Origin: Gammaproteobacteria bacterium
GTDB lineage: Bacteria; Pseudomonadota; Gammaproteobacteria; Pseudomonadales; Porticoccaceae
Length of the DNA: 6,026 bases
Assembly (NCBI GenBank): GCA_006227015.1
Contig: SBGI01000211.1
Span: 1-6,026, forward strand
Direction of reading: 5' to 3'
Below are positions 1-6,026 of the stretch, one piece after another; position 1 is the first letter of the stretch, and each line of letters begins with the position of its first letter. The notes under the pieces are model-generated. The model worked only from the letters and a program-made list of their open reading frames with translations, did not search any database and was not told where the DNA came from. Both the position numbers and the translations under genes were made by a program.

Positions 1-10
1 CGGAGCCGCG

Positions 11-19
11 TGTTAATAT
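11..19 (+). promoter_or_regulatory. Possible extended -10 element upstream of yicC
   Basis: The sequence TGT followed by TAATAT (14-19) resembles an extended -10 (TGn plus a hexamer with 4 of 6 matches to TATAAT). Transcription would start near base 26, about 25 bases before the chosen GTG start of yicC. Any -35 element would lie outside the window, so this is a weak call. If it is real, the in-frame ATG at 18 lies inside the promoter and cannot be the start codon. Confidence 0.2.
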
Positions 20-50
20 GGCCCCTCATTTCAATGCCATGGAGTTCATC

Positions 51-914
51 GTGCCCAGCAGCATGACCGCTTTTGCTCGCCAAACCATCGAGGCCACCTG
101 GGGTACCGCTTCCTGGGAACTCCGTTCCGTAAATCATCGCTACCTGGAGCCCGGGTTTCGCATGCCGGAAACTGTCAGGGACATTGAAATGCCGTTGCGG
201 GAAATGGCCCGCAAGTACCTGCAACGAGGCAAGGTGGATTGCACCCTGCAGTTACATATTGCCCAGGAATCCGGCGATATCGCCGTCAACCAGTCACTGG
301 CCCGGCAATACATCGATGCCAGCCAACAACTCGCGGGCATGATGGCCGCACCCGCGCCCATCTCACCTCTAGATATTCTGCGCTGGCCCGGTGTCTTGAA
401 AGAGCCTGAAATTAACCGCGATGAGCTCAACAAGGCTCTGCTGAACCTGTTTGAACAGGCCTTGATTCAATTGCTGGAAGGTCGCCAGCGCGAGGGCGAA
501 AAACTCGGACAGTTAATTGAGCAGCGCCTGGATGCCATCGCAGTGGAAGTGCAATCTGTGCGCAACAACCTGCCGGCGCTGTTAAAAGCACAGCGGCAAA
601 AAATTCTGGACCGCCTGCAAGAACTGCAGGTCAGCCTGGATCACGATCGCCTTGAACAGGAGTTGGTTTTACTGGCACAAAAAGCCGATGTGGACGAGGA
701 GCTGGACCGGCTCGATACCCACCTTGTGGAAATCCGCCGTGTGCTGAAACGCAAGGAACCCATTGGCCGCCGACTCGACTTTCTGATGCAGGAACTGAAT
801 CGGGAGGCCAACACTCTGTCTTCGAAATCCATCGCCACCGATACCACCAACTCGGCTGTCGAATTGAAAGTGCTGATTGAACAGATGCGCGAGCAAATCC
901 AGAATATCGAGTGA
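51..914 (+). CDS. yicC: YicC/YloC family endoribonuclease
   Basis: This is a 287-residue protein of the YicC (UPF0701) family, the same length as E. coli YicC. Members are cytoplasmic RNA-binding proteins. E. coli YicC has been linked to endoribonuclease activity and small-RNA turnover; that role is family knowledge, not read from this sequence. The N-terminus has the family signature SMTAFAR at residues 4-10, followed by the W-E-L-R-S-V-N-H-R-Y-L-E block. The C-terminal domain (DUF1732 type) carries LDFLMQELNREANTL from residue 242 and ends in EQMREQIQNIE, close to the family consensus. I chose GTG at 51 because GGAG (41-44) sits six bases upstream and the resulting VPSSMTAF start matches the usual MxxSMTAF. 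An ATG at 18 would add 11 non-conserved residues, and ATG at 63 would cut into the signature. In relatives yicC is commonly near rph and gmk. Here gmk follows only after an unusually long gap. Confidence 0.95.
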   Translation: MPSSMTAFARQTIEATWGTASWELRSVNHRYLEPGFRMPETVRDIEMPLREMARKYLQRGKVDCTLQLHIAQESGDIAVNQSLARQYIDASQQLAGMMAAPAPISPLDILRWPGVLKEPEINRDELNKALLNLFEQALIQLLEGRQREGEKLGQLIEQRLDAIAVEVQSVRNNLPALLKAQRQKILDRLQELQVSLDHDRLEQELVLLAQKADVDEELDRLDTHLVEIRRVLKRKEPIGRRLDFLMQELNREANTLSSKSIATDTTNSAVELKVLIEQMREQIQNIE

Positions 915-1007
915 GCATTTGGTACGGCATGATGGGAAGTGTTCTTTTTTACCAAGATAGACGATTGTGTTTCCTTATCTCCACAAAGTGACTGAAACTC
1001 AATCATC

Positions 1008-1037
1008 TTCACGCAAAAGGTATTACATAACTAGAAT
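1008..1037 (+). promoter_or_regulatory. Candidate sigma70 promoter in the yicC-gmk gap (distal)
   Basis: TTCACG at 1008-1013 (4 of 6 matches to TTGACA) and TAGAAT at 1032-1037 (5 of 6 to TATAAT) are separated by 18 bases. A transcript would start near 1044 and run about 260 bases to the gmk start, so it would be either a long gmk leader or a separate small RNA. It rests on hexamer similarity only. Confidence 0.25.
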
Positions 1038-1059
1038 TAGTGTTACGTGTTTACTGAGG

Positions 1060-1101
1060 CCACCTTCCACCGACACCAACCTGACCACCGGCTTACACTC
1101 C
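1060..1101 (+). promoter_or_regulatory. C-rich, G-poor tract, possible Rho utilisation (rut) region
   Basis: These 42 bases contain 22 C and only 4 G, with CC doublets spaced every few bases (for example 1060, 1063, 1067, 1070, 1076, 1080, 1085 and 1088). A C-over-G bubble with regularly spaced pyrimidine-C dimers and little secondary structure is the hallmark of Rho loading sites. It lies about 145 bases past the yicC stop, where no intrinsic terminator is visible, so it could terminate yicC transcription. The Rho role is inference. Confidence 0.3.
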
Positions 1102-1171
1102 AAAGCGAGATATCACCGGACATGCCTAGTAAAGACAGAACAGGAATGCACTTTCTTCGCTCTGTAAACCG

Positions 1172-1201
1172 TTCATATGCCCAACCGGAAATGTTTAAAA
1201 T
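1172..1201 (+). promoter_or_regulatory. Candidate sigma70 promoter for gmk (proximal)
   Basis: TTCATA (1172-1177, 4 of 6 matches to TTGACA) and TAAAAT (1196-1201, 5 of 6 to TATAAT) lie 18 bases apart. The predicted start is near 1208, giving a leader of about 96 bases before the gmk ATG. It is the better-placed of the two hexamer pairs for driving gmk, but the -35 is poor and no experimental evidence is available. Confidence 0.3.
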
Positions 1202-1291
1202 AGCAGGATGATTAATGCAGCTGGCAGGCAGTTAAGTTATGGTAGACACCCTGATGGTGCCATCGGCAATCCAGTGACCAACCACGAGTAA

Positions 1292-1921
<630 letters not shown>

Positions 1922-1947
1922 TTCCTGCAATTTTGTAAACTCGAATG

Positions 1948-1975
1948 TCCCGCGGCTCGCCGCGGGATTTTGTCT
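1948..1975 (+). terminator. Intrinsic terminator after gmk
   Basis: A perfect 8-base-pair stem (TCCCGCGG at 1948-1955 with CCGCGGGA at 1960-1967) closes a four-base CTCG loop and is followed by TTTTGTCT. Additional pairing of A1945-A1946 with the first T residues is possible. It begins 26 bases after the gmk stop and lies 54 bases before rpoZ, so it should end most gmk transcripts before rpoZ. Confidence 0.88.
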
Positions 1976-2029
1976 CTAGCGATTGCAGCCAAATGCACCG
2001 CACTAAACACTCGAACAACGGAATTAACT

Positions 2030-2326
2030 ATGGCCCGTATTACTGTTGAAGATTGCCTCGATCATGTCGACAACCGCTTTGAGCTCGTCATGGTCAGCTC
2101 AAAACGCGCCCGTCAATTGGCTGTGGGCGGCAAAGAGCCACACCTGCCCTGGGAAAACGACAAGCCGACTGTAATGGCATTGCGCGAAATTGAAGAGGGC
2201 TTTGTGGATGCAAGCATTCTCGACGAGAAAGAAGAACCTGACACCTCTTTGCTGATGGATGCCCCAGAAGCAGACGAAGAAGGCACCACTGCTCCCGAAC
2301 AGCCTGCAGCCCCAGAGGCTGAGTAA
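2030..2326 (+). CDS. rpoZ: DNA-directed RNA polymerase omega subunit
   Basis: Omega is the small RNA polymerase subunit that binds and chaperones beta-prime. In E. coli its N-terminus, with beta-prime, forms ppGpp binding site 1. The 98-residue protein starts MARITVEDC, keeping the Ala2-Arg3 of the MAR start that takes part in ppGpp contact (Val4 is Ile here). The core [16 protein letters not shown] (residues 15-30) and [14 protein letters not shown] (41-54) are typical. The tail after about residue 66 is acidic and rich in Ala, Pro and Glu, slightly longer than in E. coli (91 residues). The ATG at 2030 has a modest GGAA (2020-2023) six bases upstream, and an earlier in-frame start at 1970 would lie in the terminator's T-tract. 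spoT follows after 20 bases, consistent with one transcript coupling the ppGpp enzyme to a ppGpp-binding polymerase subunit. The promoter is not clear: only weak hexamers are seen in 1976-2029. Confidence 0.97.
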   Translation: MARITVEDCLDHVDNRFELVMVSSKRARQLAVGGKEPHLPWENDKPTVMALREIEEGFVDASILDEKEEPDTSLLMDAPEADEEGTTAPEQPAAPEAE

Positions 2327-2346
2327 TCCGTGCAACGGGGGAAAAC

Positions 2347-4455
2347 TTGCAAGCCAAAGCCATTGATGTTCTGAGCGAAAAGCTTTCCTCCTACCTCGAA
2401 CCCGCCCAAGTCCAGGAAATTCTCAACGCTTACCAGTTCGCGGCCCAGTGTCACGAAGGCCAGACGCGCCAGAGCGGAGAACCCTATATCACCCACCCTG
2501 TAGCGGTGGCCAACATTCTCGCCAATATGCATCTCGATGCCGAGAGTCTGATGGCGGCCATGTTGCACGATGTGATTGAAGACACCCATGTCAGCAAAGA
2601 AGATGTGGCTGAGCGGTTTGGCCCTACCGTGGCGGAGCTCGTTGACGGCGTAAGCAAACTGACAGAAATCGAGTTTGCATCCAAGGCAGAGCAACAGGCG
2701 GAAAATTTCCAGAAAATGACCCTGGCCATGGCCAAGGACATTCGCGTCATGCTGGTCAAGCTGGCGGACCGCCTGCACAACATGCGAACCCTGAAGGTAC
2801 TGAGTGCCGCCAAGCGCCGTCGCATTGCCAGGGAAACCCTGGAAATCTATGCGCCCATCGCACAGCGCCTGGGGATCAATGATATCCGTATCGAATTTGA
2901 GGATCTGGGCTTTGCCACCATGCACCCGATGCGCTACCAGCGCATGCGCGAGGCTCTTAAAGCGGCGCGGGGGCACCGCAAGGAAATCGTCGAGGACATT
3001 AAAAACAGTATCGAGATTCGCCTCGCAAAAGAGCTTATCAGTGCCGAGGTCACCGGTCGCGAAAAACATCTCTGGAGTATTTACCAGAAGATGAAAAACA
3101 AGCGGAAATCCTTCCGCGACATCATGGACGTGTTTGCCTTTCGCATCGTGGTGGAATCTGTGGACGACTGTTACCGAACACTCGGTGTGATCCACAATCT
3201 TTTTAAACCCGTGCCAGGTGAATTCAAGGACTACATCGCTATACCCAAAGTGAATGGCTACCAGTCATTACACACGGTGCTGGTGGGCATGCACGGCGTG
3301 CCCATTGAAGTTCAGATTCGCACCAACGATATGGATGCCATGGCCAATTTCGGGATTGCCGCCCACTGGCTTTATAAATCCAGGGAGGGTGATAGCCCGC
3401 GGGCAAATCGCTGGGTACAGGGCCTGCTGGAAATACAGCAGAAAGCTGGCAACTCCCTGGAGTTTATTGAACACGTCAAAACTGACCTGTTCCCCGACGA
3501 AGTCTACGTCTTTACACCCAAGGGGCAGATTGTCTCCCTGCCCTCTGGCGCCACACCTGTGGATTTTGCCTATGCCGTTCACACGGATGTCGGCAACAGC
3601 TGCGTCGCCAGCAAAATCAATGGTCAACTGACATCACTGTCCGAACCTCTGCAAAGCGGCAGCAAGGTCTCCATTATTACCGCCAGGGATGCCCAGCCGA
3701 ACCCTTCCTGGCTGAACTTTGTGGTGACAGCAAAAGCGCGCAGCGCTATTCGTCATTTCCTGAAACACCAGCAGCATGAGGAGTCGGTAGAACTCGGCAA
3801 ACGATTACTGGATCGTGCCCTGGATAATTTCGGCACCAGCTACCAGAGCATTCGAAAATCCTGGATCAAGCGACTTCTGGCCGAAACAGGTGCCCAGTCA
3901 TTCGAAGAAGTGCTGGAGCAGATTGGTCTCGGCAATCGACTCGCCTACGCAGTCGCCAACCTGATGGCCCCCCCATCATTGCGCAAGGAAGTGACACCGG
4001 AAGAATTTGATTCGCCCATCATGATCGATACCAGTGACGGACTGATTATCAATTACGCTCGTTGCTGCCACCCCATACCCGGCGACCCCATTATGGGCCA
4101 CCTGAGTCCCGGTCGTGGCCTGGTCGTTCACAGGGACTCCTGTAAAAACCTCAATGAAATTCGCACCAATGTAGAAAAGTGCATCATCCTCAACTGGTCA
4201 CCAAATGTCAGCGGTGAGTTCCCCGTTGAATTCAAGGTGGAACTGGTGGCAGAGCGGGGAATTATCGCCACGCTTGCTTCCCGTATTTCAGAAAGCGAGG
4301 CCACCATCGAACAGATCAGTGTTAAAGAGCGTGATGCCCATTCCAATATTGTCGACCTGGTGATCGACGTCAAAAACCGTGTTCACCTGGCCAACGTCAT
4401 GCGCCGTATCCGCGGCCTCAAACAAGTACAACGCGTCTACCGCACCAAAAATTAA
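2347..4455 (+). CDS. spoT: Bifunctional (p)ppGpp synthetase/hydrolase SpoT
   Basis: SpoT makes and hydrolyses (p)ppGpp, the stringent-response alarmone, in the cytoplasm. The 702 residues equal the E. coli length. The N-terminal HD hydrolase domain keeps its metal and catalytic residues: R41, H50, H74-D75, E78-D79, D141 and N145. The synthetase domain has D261 in IMDVFAFR, Y305 in NGYQSLHT and E321 in PIEVQIRT, so it looks catalytically equipped. The motif at 292-295 is EFKD, however, where bifunctional enzymes normally have RxKD and RelA has ExDD. The TGS domain spans about 377-445. A helical region follows, then the Cys/His cluster C573-C574-H575 with H595 and C599, and a C-terminal ACT domain from about 620. 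The TTG start at 2347 is effectively forced: an in-frame stop lies at 2320-2322, no ATG or GTG falls between, and GGGGGA (2337-2342) supplies the ribosome binding site. The gene sits between rpoZ and ridA in a likely operon. Confidence 0.97.
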   Translation: MQAKAIDVLSEKLSSYLEPAQVQEILNAYQFAAQCHEGQTRQSGEPYITHPVAVANILANMHLDAESLMAAMLHDVIEDTHVSKEDVAERFGPTVAELVDGVSKLTEIEFASKAEQQAENFQKMTLAMAKDIRVMLVKLADRLHNMRTLKVLSAAKRRRIARETLEIYAPIAQRLGINDIRIEFEDLGFATMHPMRYQRMREALKAARGHRKEIVEDIKNSIEIRLAKELISAEVTGREKHLWSIYQKMKNKRKSFRDIMDVFAFRIVVESVDDCYRTLGVIHNLFKPVPGEFKDYIAIPKVNGYQSLHTVLVGMHGVPIEVQIRTNDMDAMANFGIAAHWLYKSREGDSPRANRWVQGLLEIQQKAGNSLEFIEHVKTDLFPDEVYVFTPKGQIVSLPSGATPVDFAYAVHTDVGNSCVASKINGQLTSLSEPLQSGSKVSIITARDAQPNPSWLNFVVTAKARSAIRHFLKHQQHEESVELGKRLLDRALDNFGTSYQSIRKSWIKRLLAETGAQSFEEVLEQIGLGNRLAYAVANLMAPPSLRKEVTPEEFDSPIMIDTSDGLIINYARCCHPIPGDPIMGHLSPGRGLVVHRDSCKNLNEIRTNVEKCIILNWSPNVSGEFPVEFKVELVAERGIIATLASRISESEATIEQISVKERDAHSNIVDLVIDVKNRVHLANVMRRIRGLKQVQRVYRTKN

Positions 4456-4471
4456 TTTTCGAGGACCTCTC

Positions 4472-4855
4472 ATGTTAAACAAGGCTGTCATTAACACAGA
4501 CAACGCACCCGCTGCCATCGGAACCTACTCTCAGGCTATCAAGGTTAACAATACCGTTTATCTCTCCGGCCAGATTCCCCTTGTCCCGGAAACCATGACC
4601 GTCGTCGAAGGGGGTATTGCCGAGGAAATCGATCAGGTATTCAAAAACCTGACGGCGGTGTGCGAAGAGGCCGGCGGCGCATTAAAAGACATCGTCAAAC
4701 TGAATATTTTTCTTACCGACCTGAGCCACTTTGCCACCGTCAATGAAATTATGGCGCGCTATTTTGTCGAACCCTATCCGGCCCGTGCTGCCATCGGTGT
4801 CAAGGAATTACCCAAAGGCGTCGGCGTGGAAATGGATGGCATTATGGTGATATGA
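4472..4855 (+). CDS. ridA: RidA family reactive enamine/imine deaminase
   Basis: RidA (YjgF/YER057c/UK114 family) hydrolyses reactive enamines and imines such as 2-aminoacrylate, released by PLP enzymes like threonine dehydratase, and so protects other PLP enzymes. It forms a cytoplasmic trimer. The 127-residue protein has [12 protein letters not shown] at 11-22, LSGQIP at 31-36, and [22 protein letters not shown] at the end. Key residues are present: Arg105 (carboxylate binding), Glu120, the Tyr19 equivalent and Ser32. These mark it as a RidA-subfamily enzyme and not an Rid1-7 relative lacking the arginine. The ATG at 4472 has AGGA (4462-4465) six bases upstream and lies 16 bases after the spoT stop, so it is probably cotranscribed with spoT, as in Pseudomonas. 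An upstream in-frame ATG at 4379 lies inside spoT and would add residues unlike the family. The stop is two bases from the end of the convergent SDR gene. Confidence 0.96.
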   Translation: MLNKAVINTDNAPAAIGTYSQAIKVNNTVYLSGQIPLVPETMTVVEGGIAEEIDQVFKNLTAVCEEAGGALKDIVKLNIFLTDLSHFATVNEIMARYFVEPYPARAAIGVKELPKGVGVEMDGIMVI

Positions 4856-4857
4856 GG

Positions 4858-5745
4858 TTATTTTCGGTCAACTTTCGACAACAGCGTCCGATAACCCTCT
4901 CGGAAGGTGGGATAGCGGAATACAAACCCGCTATCCCGCAGGCGCCGGTTGCTGCAGCGACGGTTACCGGTACGCCCAAGCAGCGGTTCAGTAGTTGATG
5001 AAGGCGCAGGATCCGGCAGCCCCAGCTCCCGGCTTAGCCACAGATGCACCTCGTGAATAGCAATGGGTTCATTGTCCGTGGCCAGATACAACGGCTCAAT
5101 TTTCTCACCATTTTCAAACTTGCCTAACAGGTGCACCAGCACCCCCGCAGCGTCATCGGCGTGTATACGATTACTCCACTGAACAGGCTGTGGCGGCGCC
5201 AGGCGGCCTTCCCTCACCTGCTGTAACAAGCGCCCCCGACCCGGTCCGTAGATACCGGTAAACCTGACAACACTGCTGGTTATCGGTAGTTGGCGAATAA
5301 TTTCTTCCGCTTCCAGCAAACGCTTTCCCCGGTAACTGGCGGGCAGGGTATCGCTACCTTCGTCGACCCACTCACCCTGATCTTGCCCGTAAACACCACT
5401 ACTGGATACCCAGATCACCAACGCCGGACGCTGTCTGGCACCCATAACTGCCCGGGACAATGCTCGGGCTCCTGCCACGTAGCTGTCCCGATAGCCTTCA
5501 TCACTCATGGCCAATGGTGTCATGGTGACAATCACCGCATCAAACCCGTGCTCATTCAGCAGTGCTTTCAGGGCATCACTGTCGCAGATATCTACTGAGC
5601 TGCGAGACAGGCTTTCAGGTAACCGATTGACCTGGCGTCGCGCCCCATGGCAGACAAAGTCAGCGCTCTGTTGACGGTTCTTTTCCTGCAACTGGTCAAT
5701 GGCACGCAGGCCGATATCGCCGCAGCCTAAAAACAAGACATTCAA
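4858..5745 (-). CDS. Atypical SDR family NAD(P)-binding protein, YeeZ-like
   Basis: This 295-residue protein belongs to the extended/atypical short-chain dehydrogenase family (epimerase-like, resembling E. coli YeeZ). Substrate and reaction are unknown. The dinucleotide motif GCGDIG at residues 7-12 follows the first beta strand. VIVTMTPLA (71-79), WVSSSGVYG (112-120), VRFTGIYGPGR (160-170) and NRIHADDAA (192-200) follow in the order expected of these proteins. The C-terminal LRDSGFVFRYPTFREGYR (269-286) is a conserved family block. The usual YxxxK catalytic pair is not intact: Y119 is present but no Lys follows at +4. The TTG start at 5745 is chosen because a stop codon lies directly upstream in frame, the Rossmann strand begins at once, and AAGG (reverse strand, about 5758-5755) sits 9 bases upstream. 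It is convergent with ridA and divergent from oxyR, with both junctions very short. Confidence 0.85.
   Translation of the reverse strand: MNVLFLGCGDIGLRAIDQLQEKNRQQSADFVCHGARRQVNRLPESLSRSSVDICDSDALKALLNEHGFDAVIVTMTPLAMSDEGYRDSYVAGARALSRAVMGARQRPALVIWVSSSGVYGQDQGEWVDEGSDTLPASYRGKRLLEAEEIIRQLPITSSVVRFTGIYGPGRGRLLQQVREGRLAPPQPVQWSNRIHADDAAGVLVHLLGKFENGEKIEPLYLATDNEPIAIHEVHLWLSRELGLPDPAPSSTTEPLLGRTGNRRCSNRRLRDSGFVFRYPTFREGYRTLLSKVDRK
4909..4937. repeat. Perfect 10-bp inverted repeat inside the SDR 3' end
   Basis: GGGATAGCGG (4909-4918) pairs perfectly with CCGCTATCCC (4928-4937) around a nine-base loop, about 54 bases beyond the ridA stop. There is no T-run on either side, so it is not a standard intrinsic terminator. 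It could nevertheless form an RNA hairpin at the end of ridA readthrough transcripts. It encodes the conserved R-D-S-G-F-V-F-R-Y-P block of the SDR, so the pairing may be a coding by-product. Confidence 0.5.
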
Positions 5746-5750
5746 TTAAC

Positions 5751-5780
5751 TTTACCTTTTTGATTTGTTTTAGCTATTAT
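5751..5780 (+). promoter_or_regulatory. Candidate oxyR promoter in the 54-base divergent spacer
   Basis: TTTACC (5751-5756, 4 of 6 matches to TTGACA) and TATTAT (5775-5780, 5 of 6 to TATAAT) are 18 bases apart and lie just before oxyR. Predicted initiation near 5787 would leave a leader of about 13 bases that begins at the ribosome binding site. The same AT-rich bases are upstream of the reverse-strand SDR gene. OxyR autoregulates in E. coli, but I see no clear full OxyR operator here. Confidence 0.35.
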
Positions 5781-5786
5781 TGTTTC

Positions 5787-5793
5787 AGGAGGT
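5787..5793 (+). promoter_or_regulatory. Strong ribosome binding site of oxyR
   Basis: AGGAGGT is a full Shine-Dalgarno match spaced six bases before the ATG at 5800. It is much stronger than those of gmk or rpoZ in this window and fixes the oxyR start. Confidence 0.85.
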
Positions 5794-5799
5794 AATAAC

Positions 5800-6026
5800 A
5801 TGACGCTCACTGAACTTCGCTACATTGTGACATTGGCACAACAGCAACATTTTGGCCAGGCTGCAGAACTTTGCCACGTCAGCCAGCCGACCCTCAGTAT
5901 TGCAGTCAAAAAGCTTGAGCAGGAACTGGGTGTCGAGCTGTTTGAGCGTTCAAAAAACAGTGTTCGCCCGACACCTATTGGCGAGCAGGTGGTTGCCCAG
6001 GCGCAGCGGGTTCTGGAAGAAAGTGC
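5800..6026 (+). CDS. oxyR: OxyR-type LysR-family peroxide-responsive regulator (3' end outside window)
   Basis: Only the first 75 complete codons are in the window, covering the N-terminal winged helix-turn-helix DNA-binding domain. The start MTLTELRYIVTLAQQQHF (1-18), the recognition region CHVSQPTLSIAVKKLEQELG and the wing LFERSKNSVRPTPIGEQVV match Pseudomonas-type OxyR more closely than other LysR regulators. OxyR senses hydrogen peroxide through two cysteines in its C-terminal domain and activates catalase, alkyl hydroperoxide reductase and related genes. Those cysteines are outside the window, so the peroxide-sensing assignment rests on N-terminal similarity and on the neighbourhood, where oxyR follows spoT-ridA in related genomes. 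The ATG is supported by a perfect ribosome binding site. It is divergent from the SDR gene. Another LysR regulator cannot be fully excluded. Confidence 0.88.
   Translation, partial: MTLTELRYIVTLAQQQHFGQAAELCHVSQPTLSIAVKKLEQELGVELFERSKNSVRPTPIGEQVVAQAQRVLEES

Noticed and set aside
18..50. ATG at 18 as the yicC start
   Set aside because: The 11 extra residues do not match the family. GTG at 51 has GGAG six bases upstream and gives the conserved N-terminus.
945..953. Six-T run after yicC as an intrinsic terminator
   Set aside because: No GC-rich stem precedes it. The only pairing seen is a weak GGTA/TACC at long distance.
967..1167. A 66-codon frame with GTG start in the yicC-gmk gap
   Set aside because: It has no ribosome binding site, no recognisable motif and a low-quality amino acid pattern. 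A frame of this length is expected by chance.
1245..1275. Short inverted repeats in the gmk leader as a riboswitch or attenuator
   Set aside because: Only competing four-base stems (CACC/GGTG and TGCC/GGCA) are seen, and they match no known riboswitch and lack a T-run.
2113..3195. A 360-codon open frame on the reverse strand opposite rpoZ and spoT
   Set aside because: It overlaps two highly conserved genes on the forward strand, has no recognisable domain and reads as a composition-driven shadow of spoT codon usage.
4379..4471. ATG at 4379 as the ridA start
   Set aside because: It lies within spoT, adds residues unlike RidA, and the ATG at 4472 has a well-placed AGGA.
5290..5598. A 102-codon forward frame opposite the SDR gene
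   Set aside because: It is antisense to a gene with clear SDR motifs and shows no domain of its own.

Overview
This window is a housekeeping segment of a gammaproteobacterial chromosome. Every protein-coding gene belongs to a recognisable conserved family. The order yicC - gmk - rpoZ - spoT - ridA - (reverse-strand SDR) - oxyR resembles the Pseudomonas-type spoT-ridA/oxyR neighbourhood and differs from the Escherichia coli gmk-rpoZ-spoT-trmH-recG arrangement. OxyR and SpoT read closest to Pseudomonas/Cellvibrio-type sequences. By eye the coding DNA is about mid-50s percent GC. I infer a member of the wider Pseudomonadales, possibly a marine Cellvibrio/Microbulbifer-like lineage, but the genus cannot be fixed from this sequence alone.

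Layout: bases 1-50 are the upstream region of yicC, which ends at 914 and most likely begins at a GTG at 51. Bases 915-1303 are a 389-base gap without a convincing gene. The gap holds two candidate sigma70-like promoters and a C-rich, G-poor tract that looks like a Rho loading region. gmk (1304-1921) is followed by a clear intrinsic terminator at 1948-1975. rpoZ (2030-2326) and spoT (2347-4455, TTG start) follow with 20 bases between them, and ridA (4472-4855) follows spoT by 16 bases, so rpoZ-spoT-ridA reads as one operon. On the reverse strand, an atypical NAD(P)-binding SDR of the YeeZ type (5745 down to 4858, TTG start) ends two bases from the ridA stop. It starts 54 bases from the divergent oxyR gene (5800 onward), which runs off the window after 75 complete codons.

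Functionally the centre of the window concerns guanine nucleotides and the stringent response. Gmk makes GDP for GTP synthesis, SpoT makes and hydrolyses (p)ppGpp, and omega (RpoZ) forms part of a ppGpp site on RNA polymerase. RidA removes reactive enamine intermediates, YicC is an RNA-associated endoribonuclease family protein, and OxyR is a peroxide sensor.

I did not find a new defence, mobile or biosynthetic system here. The points most worth checking are a mixed EFKD motif in the SpoT synthetase domain where RxKD is expected, the unusual yicC-gmk gap, and the tightly packed ridA/SDR/oxyR junctions.
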